Source of the DNA: Uranotaenia lowii
Taxonomy: Eukaryota; Arthropoda; Insecta; Diptera; Culicidae
DNA length: 64,000 nucleotides
Direction: 5' to 3'
NCBI RefSeq assembly: GCF_029784155.1
Contig: NC_073693.1
Location: forward strand, 312,829,304 to 312,893,303
This document shows positions 58,615 through 64,000 of this stretch, in pieces. The position numbers and the translations under genes are program-made. The notes under the pieces are model-generated. The model saw only the letters and a list, made by a program, of their open reading frames with translations. It was not told the origin of the DNA and made no database searches. Position 1 is the first letter of the stretch; each line of letters begins with the position of its first letter.

Positions 58615-59131
58615 TCTGGGAGAAAAGTTATCAAGATATTTGAAGCAATTCGAAATCAATGTCGCTTTTCAACCGTTAGACAAGGTAAAGAACAAGATTT
58701 TCACAAAAACAAAAGACAAAATTTCAAAGAACAAAAACATTAATGTTGTTTATGAAATTAAATGTGGACAATGTAGGAAATCATACATCGGTGAAACTAG
58801 CCAGTTTTTAGAAAAACGTATAAAACAACATAAAACAACTGTATCTACAAAACAAATAAGCACAGGTTTAGCGCAACATAGTCTTGAGAATGGATATTTA
58901 TTTGTTTTTTTAAACACCAAAATTTTGGAAAGAGTCGCTGGATACAACGCCAGGATAACAACCGAAACGTTTTATATTAAGTTAAGAGGCGACGATAATG
59001 TAGTCAAAAGACAAAGGAATTCATTGAATTTTAAAACTGCTTACGACCCTGTCATTGCTAAATTAACACAGACACTGACAAACAAATGTAAACGAAAAAC
59101 AAAAAAACTGTCCAAAATCAAAGTAGTTTAG
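58545..59131 (+). pseudogene. Penelope-like element, linker and GIY-YIG endonuclease, 5'-truncated
   Basis: The frame (about 190 codons, ending TAG at 59129-59131) begins with FVTIPYCAGLGEKLSRYLK, the linker that follows the reverse transcriptase in Penelope-like proteins. Next come VVYEIKCGQCRKSYIGET (residues 63-80), a GIY-YIG nuclease core with the CxxC insertion typical of Penelope, and RIKQHK (87-92). The endonuclease nicks target DNA for primed reverse transcription. The RT domain is absent because the copy is 5'-truncated at the fold-back. The frame itself is open, so the insertion may be recent. Confidence 0.85.
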
Positions 59132-59220
59132 ACGATGGCCAGTAATTTGTAAGTTCCAATTAAAAATTAATATATTAAGATATTTTAATATATAAATTAT
59201 ATATAAATTATACATATAAA

Positions 59221-62067
59221 TCTATTATATAAAATTCTCTTGTAACGGTGTTTGTAGTACTACTCCTCTGGAATGGCCAAAAAGATTCAAATGAAATTAT
59301 TTTTAAGAATATTCTGTAGCCATGCGAATCGGTTTATATCGAATAAAAATAACAAAAAGTCACATAAATTGTCCCTAATAATTAAATTTGTAGTTTTTTT
59401 GAATCAAATCAAAGTCATGGCATCCATTTTTTGGAGATTTTTTTTCCTTTTGGGTGGTTTGTTTTTCGTCTCCAAGGTCCAGGCGTCGCGAGCCAACGTC
59501 GCAAGAGGATAGTAACCATATCATAGCATACTGATCAATGAGAATATTTTGGCGCGTATTTCTCAACCAAGCATAATTTCAATGCAAGGGGTGGCGATAT
59601 GAAGCCTTGATGTGATTTTTTTCTTATTGATTCCTAGCTCATTTGTACAGCAGATGGTTATGAATGACGCCTCGATGTGACTCAGATTGACATTTTGCCG
59701 ATCAAATAAAACAAAATTGTGTTTTGTCAAAATCTGATATTGAAAAGTCAGGCATCCATTTTTAGAAACTTCTTTTCTTCGAGGGGTTTGTTTTTCGTTT
59801 CCATGGGCGAGGCGTCGCGAACAAACGTCGTTGCAAGATAATAGTAACCAAAGCATACTTTTCATTGATCGTTGGAAAAATTTAAAAATTAGGCGCCTGT
59901 TTCTTAACCAAGTACCTATATCTCTTATGCACGTGGGGTCGATATGCAACCTAGATGTGTTTTTCCTTGCTTATTTGTACACAGCACATGGTAATAAATG
60001 ACGCCTAGATGTAACACGGACAACACGGATTGATATTTTATCGATCGAATCAAAACCATATAAACGATTTTAAATATTAAAACCATTTTTAATTCGTGTT
60101 AATTTAAGTAGTAGATTGTTTTCCAAAAAATATGAATTTGGTAATGATGCATATGAAATAATCTTATAACACTTTGCGGACGTTTGAAAAAAATAAATTG
60201 GGAAGCTTTACAATCAATTTCGAATAATCCAATACGCCTAGAACGCTAGACACATTAACTGAACAAGAGTCTGTCCTTTGAAATAGATTAGATAGGATTG
60301 AAGTTTTTAAAGGCCGAATGAAATTTTTGAGTTTTTGCAAACGTAAGTTGAAGTTATCAATAAAATATTCAATTTTTTATAACACAATCTGAGGAAATGC
60401 ATTTTTCGGAAGAATTTTCAATTGAGAAAGTAGACTAGAGCAAGTAAACACATTCAATTTTTACAAAAAATGTATGCATAATTTCTTCATCTAACAACTA
60501 TTGGGCCCAAAATACAATCTGATTAAATGAATTCAACTCTTTTTTTTAAATCATTCACCAAAAAACTGTTTACACGTTTACTGTTTGTTCAAGTACGAAC
60601 TTAGCATGAAAAGTGTGTTTTTGATTTATATATTTTGGCTACATAGAAGAGACTTTTGATTCACTTTTATGTTGAAAAGTTTTTTTTTGTGATTGATATT
60701 CCAGTGGCAGCAGATTTTTATGATGAACTTTAAATATGACCTGAAAGTGTTAAACATAATATTAAGTCCTGTAATTTCTCAGGTGGAATAAGTGAAAAAG
60801 CACCATTTAGCAATGAAACATCTACCATATAATAATTTTATCTCGAAAATGGCCAGAAAGGATTACCTGAGTGTTGAATATGAAGCGGATATTCAAAATT
60901 ATTAGCAAGCATTAATTTATTCCGGAGAAAAACTTAGGATATATCAATGAAAGTTGATAAAACAGACAAACAAGCATAAGTATTAAATTCATTTTTAAGT
61001 CTTTTCACTGACGCATCTGAAAAAAAAAACTATGTGTTTTCACTTGCCTCAATAAATGGGACAAATGCATACTTCAATATTTCTTTTGGTCATCAAAACT
61101 AATATTTTTTTGAAAATATTATTTTTTCCGGAAAATATGAAAGTTTAACGTTGGTGATATTTGTTTGCATTTGCCGGGGTGTTTCATTTTTGAAAGTTAA
61201 GATTTACATTAAAAATGACACCTGATTTTTTTTAAAGGTTTTGATTTTATTATAGTTCCTAGAAAACAAAATGAAGTCATGTAACAATGAACAATGTTCA
61301 TGAAATTTTGAAATCAGAACATCCCAATGCTTCCATTAGAATCTTTAAAATAATGGGTGAACATATCTAAACACATTTTTTCCTCTTTTCAAAACCAATC
61401 GTTATTTTTGATTCATTGAGTTAAAGTTCGAAGGAATTATTTGCATTTTTTGCTTGAACAAATAAAAAAAAGGAATTTGCAGCATACAAAATCGCCAAAT
61501 TCAATGCGAACATGAATGCGAATGCGATAATGAACATGAATTTGATGAAAATATAAATTTGAATTCAAACTGCTTCGAAGGATGGGGATGGTGAATAAAA
61601 ATCTGTTAGAAAATGGTTAGTAAAAAATCTTTTCTTATGTTTTTATTTCTTCAGCTCTAAAAAATACACCATCCAAAGCATATTGGGAGCTGAAAGCACT
61701 GCGTTAGGCAAAATATTCGTCAAATTCTCCGAAAATTGTCCTGATATTTAAATTCTATTCCAATAAATGAGAAACTTTTTATTTCTTAATGTGAACTCGA
61801 ACAAAACGGGATAAATTTACTAAATGGAATACAGCAAATGAAACATACATATTATCAACATACAGTTATTTATGGAACAAGTTACAAAAAGTGGATTTTA
61901 AAACACCCGTTGAATTGAGTTGAAATTTTAAGGTTTTAATTTGATACAATTATGCGGGACGATTCGAAAGGAGGAAAGGAGGAAAAAGTAAAAAAAAAAA
62001 ACTAGGAAAAATGGAAAATGGACGCCACGTTGAACATGGTAAGACGAAGTTTACCGGGTCTGCTAGT
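59221..62067 (+). mobile_element. Candidate non-autonomous Helitron, 2.85 kb
   Basis: Starts TCTATTATATAAAATTCTC after an A, and ends ACCGGGTCTGCTAG before a T: the 5'-TC, CTAG-3' and A|T insertion pattern of Helitrons. Just before the end, GGTAA-GACGAAGT-TTACC forms the expected 3' hairpin. The ACGAAGTTTRCCGGGTC-type 3' end is familiar from insect repeats. No Rep/helicase gene. The interior has a tandem duplication near the 5' end and otherwise AT-rich DNA without genes (60.1-62.0 kb). Confidence 0.65.
59413..60070 (+). repeat. Two diverged tandem units of about 330 bp
   Basis: Unit 1 (about 59413-59745) and unit 2 (about 59746-60070) share in order GGCATCCATTTTT, GGTTTGTTTTTCGT, GGCGTCGCGA, ACGTCG..AAGA, GATAGTAACCA, TTGTACA(C)AGCA and ATGACGCCT. 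Both lie in the candidate Helitron. Confidence 0.85.
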
Positions 62068-63289
62068 ATTTCCATAAAGATTTAACGGTTTACAGTGAGT
62101 TAAAAAGAAATCAAAAATCAATATCAAAATCAAAAATGCACCACAAATAAACCAATTGCTTACTCATTTAGGACCATCACACATGTTCAAAAAAAAGTTT
62201 TACTGATGCGATTCAAAACATTCAAAATCAATGTTTTAAGTTAATGCGATTTCCGGTAAGTTGTAATTGATTAATTGAAAATTAAAAAAAAAATCAAAGT
62301 GGCCTCAAACGATTAAGTGCGAAAAACGTGGCTCCAGAGAGTAATTGAGGCAGGCAGAAAAAATTATTTTCCATTTGCGTTCTCATAATCAAACAACTGG
62401 ATGCGTGAGTCAGCTTAACAAGAACCATCTCATGTAAATCGGAAGAAATTGGAATGTCAAAATTCGTCACTATTATATCCTTCAATATTATTCAAATTTA
62501 ATCTCACTATTGGATCCTCTAGGCCTTCCTTAAGGATTATCCATGTGAACTTTGGTCGAGCATTTGATTTCCAGCTGTTTTTGGGTCTCCCAATGGGGCT
62601 TTTCTGGATTGTACTCGATTCTGCCCAAAAAATTTTGTCAATGGACTTAAGTATTCAACGCTTTCTCAAAAACCACAAGACAGATTATCACCATATTTTG
62701 TGCACGCACACACTACATTACAAGGTAGCTTCGCTGAAAATTTCATCAATTTCCATCCATGCATGCAAAAGTAATTCACGAAACATAGTGTTGCACTTGG
62801 CTACTTGGTGAATAGTTGCGTATTATATCTCCTACTGATTTGACGTAGCTTCTACTTAGAAAATATGTCACGATCCCGTTACAAGAATGTGTGTCACTTT
62901 AAATTTTTGTGATTTCTTTGTTACTTCGATGCCACGCGAAGCTATGATTTTGTTGTTTTTTACATTCTTATTTGTTATTTCTCGTTGTTTGACGTTAAAT
63001 TTCTTCAAGTATCGTCAACTGGGGCATCATGCAACATTTTTCAACTTCGATGGCTTTTCAACATTCCTTCAGATAATCATACCGCTTGTACATCAACAGT
63101 TTTAAGGTTGATGGGACATCAAATTGATGTAGTTAGAAAAATTTTGGTTTCACCAGTTATTTATAAATTTACAAAAACCTACGATTTTCGCTTTACAAAG
63201 TAAAAGGGGTAAGTTTCAACAAACTTTGTTTTTAATGATAAATCAAATGAGAACACTTTAAAATTTATGGTTTTTGATATATTTGTGAT
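62068..63289. other. Non-repetitive DNA, no gene called
   Basis: A plus-strand frame at 62449-62811 (120 codons) and others overlap without recognisable domains. CGTCAACTGGGGCATCATGC near 63011 resembles MITE-terminal GGGG words. Confidence 0.4.
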
Positions 63290-63298
63290 GTCATAACG

Positions 63299-63407
63299 TC
63301 ATTGACTGGGACCAAGTGAAGACGCTGGCTACGGATCGTCAACAGTGGAGGTCTTTTGCCACGGCCCTATGCACCGGAGGATCGGCGCGGGGTGATTAAG
63401 TAAGTAA
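63299..63407 (+). mobile_element. 109 bp RTE-type 3' end insertion with 9 bp target duplication
   Basis: Matches the last 100 or so bases of the RTE copy at 27.9-28.0 kb (GACTGGGACCAAGTGAAGAC, through GGATCGGCGCGG) and ends in (TAAG)n. GTCATAACG flanks it at 63290-63298 and 63408-63416, proving a separate insertion of an extremely 5'-truncated copy. Confidence 0.93.
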
Positions 63408-63416
63408 GTCATAACG

Positions 63417-64000
63417 CATAAAGCACCAAATGAAGTAATATTTTGTTTTGTCCAAATTAATTTTAACATTTTTTTTGTCAAAAATGTTTTTAAATAGAAA
63501 GCATAATGGTTCTGCATATATTTAAAGGTAGAAAATGCTACAATTTCTTTTCATTGACTGAAATCATAAAAATTATTGTTTGGATGGATGAAATTTTGAA
63601 ATCATATTCCAGAATATGGAAACGAAATTTAAAAGGTAGATCTTTGATTTGCATTTCGATGCATTTAAGCCCAGATTCAAAACTGATTACAAAAATATTT
63701 ATTTAAAAAAATTTGGTGATTGTACGAAAAATATTTTTACACCAACAGTGTTGGTATAGGACAATTAAAGCAGTATAAGCCAACCCATCATACAAAGTTT
63801 TTTACGGCATCAAAAAATTTGAATTTTTTTACATATATCGATGTTTCTGGAAGAAGTTCATCCTGTTTATTTCGGTATGACTGAATTGAAATTGAAGTTT
63901 TTGAAATCCTTCGAAGTAATACCTTTCAATCGTAACAATTTATTGAAGATTCCGTTGAAAATCAGTCATTTCCTAAATTCAATTACTTTAAGTCGTTAGT
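63417..64000. other. AT-rich DNA to the window end
   Basis: No feature recognised; frames are short and random-looking. Confidence 0.4.

Overview
The window is insect genomic DNA, most likely from a mosquito. The coding exons at its left edge read as an insect odorant-receptor C-terminus split by two short GT..AG introns. Two mobile elements belong to the DD37E (ITmD37E) branch of the IS630-Tc1-mariner superfamily, which is known from mosquitoes. The rest is a mosquito-like mix of RTE-type and BEL/Pao retroelements, Penelope-like elements, hAT, piggyBac, Helitron and many TA-flanked MITEs. There is nothing prokaryotic here: no operons, ribosome binding sites or CRISPR.

Layout. 1-860: 3' exons of an odorant-receptor-like gene on the plus strand, the only host gene I can support. 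1060-2190: 5'-truncated RTE-type retrotransposon (minus). 2622-4975: broken BEL/Pao gag-protease remnant (minus), split by a 582 bp MITE. 5.6-33.2 kb: nested transposons in AT-rich DNA. These include a 1.5 kb hAT element with perfect 8 bp target duplications, a DD37E element, a piggyBac-type MITE, several TA-flanked MITEs, a 1.2 kb insertion bounded by 19 bp direct repeats, and a 2.9 kb hAT-like element with perfect 8 bp duplications. 33.73-42.61 kb: about 8.9 kb of nearly pure 9 bp satellite (ATTTTTGTC)n. 42.6-46.2 kb: mostly single-copy spacer. 46.19-47.10 kb: a second array of the same 9-mer in the opposite orientation. 47.1-64 kb: Penelope-like fragments (one starting in a 70 bp fold-back), a second DD37E copy split by a 302 bp MITE, a second copy of a 975 bp MITE, a degenerate 150 bp-period tandem repeat, a CATTCGGCC minisatellite, a candidate 2.85 kb Helitron, and a 109 bp RTE insertion with a 9 bp duplication.

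How it fits together. Every transposon gene seen is broken by frameshifts, stops, nested insertions or truncation, so I see no active mobile system. The nesting still gives a relative chronology, for example hAT-like element before 975 bp MITE, BEL gag before CCCAGC MITE, and DD37E element before GAGCAA MITE. The least ordinary structures are the large homogeneous 9-mer satellite with its inverted partner array and marker-defined internal duplications, and a dispersed hAT-like family (termini CAKGGCCGTAGGAA / CAGGCCCGTGCGAA with G-runs beside them) that has at least eight ends in this window. Very long apparent reading frames across the satellites are artefacts of a period divisible by three.
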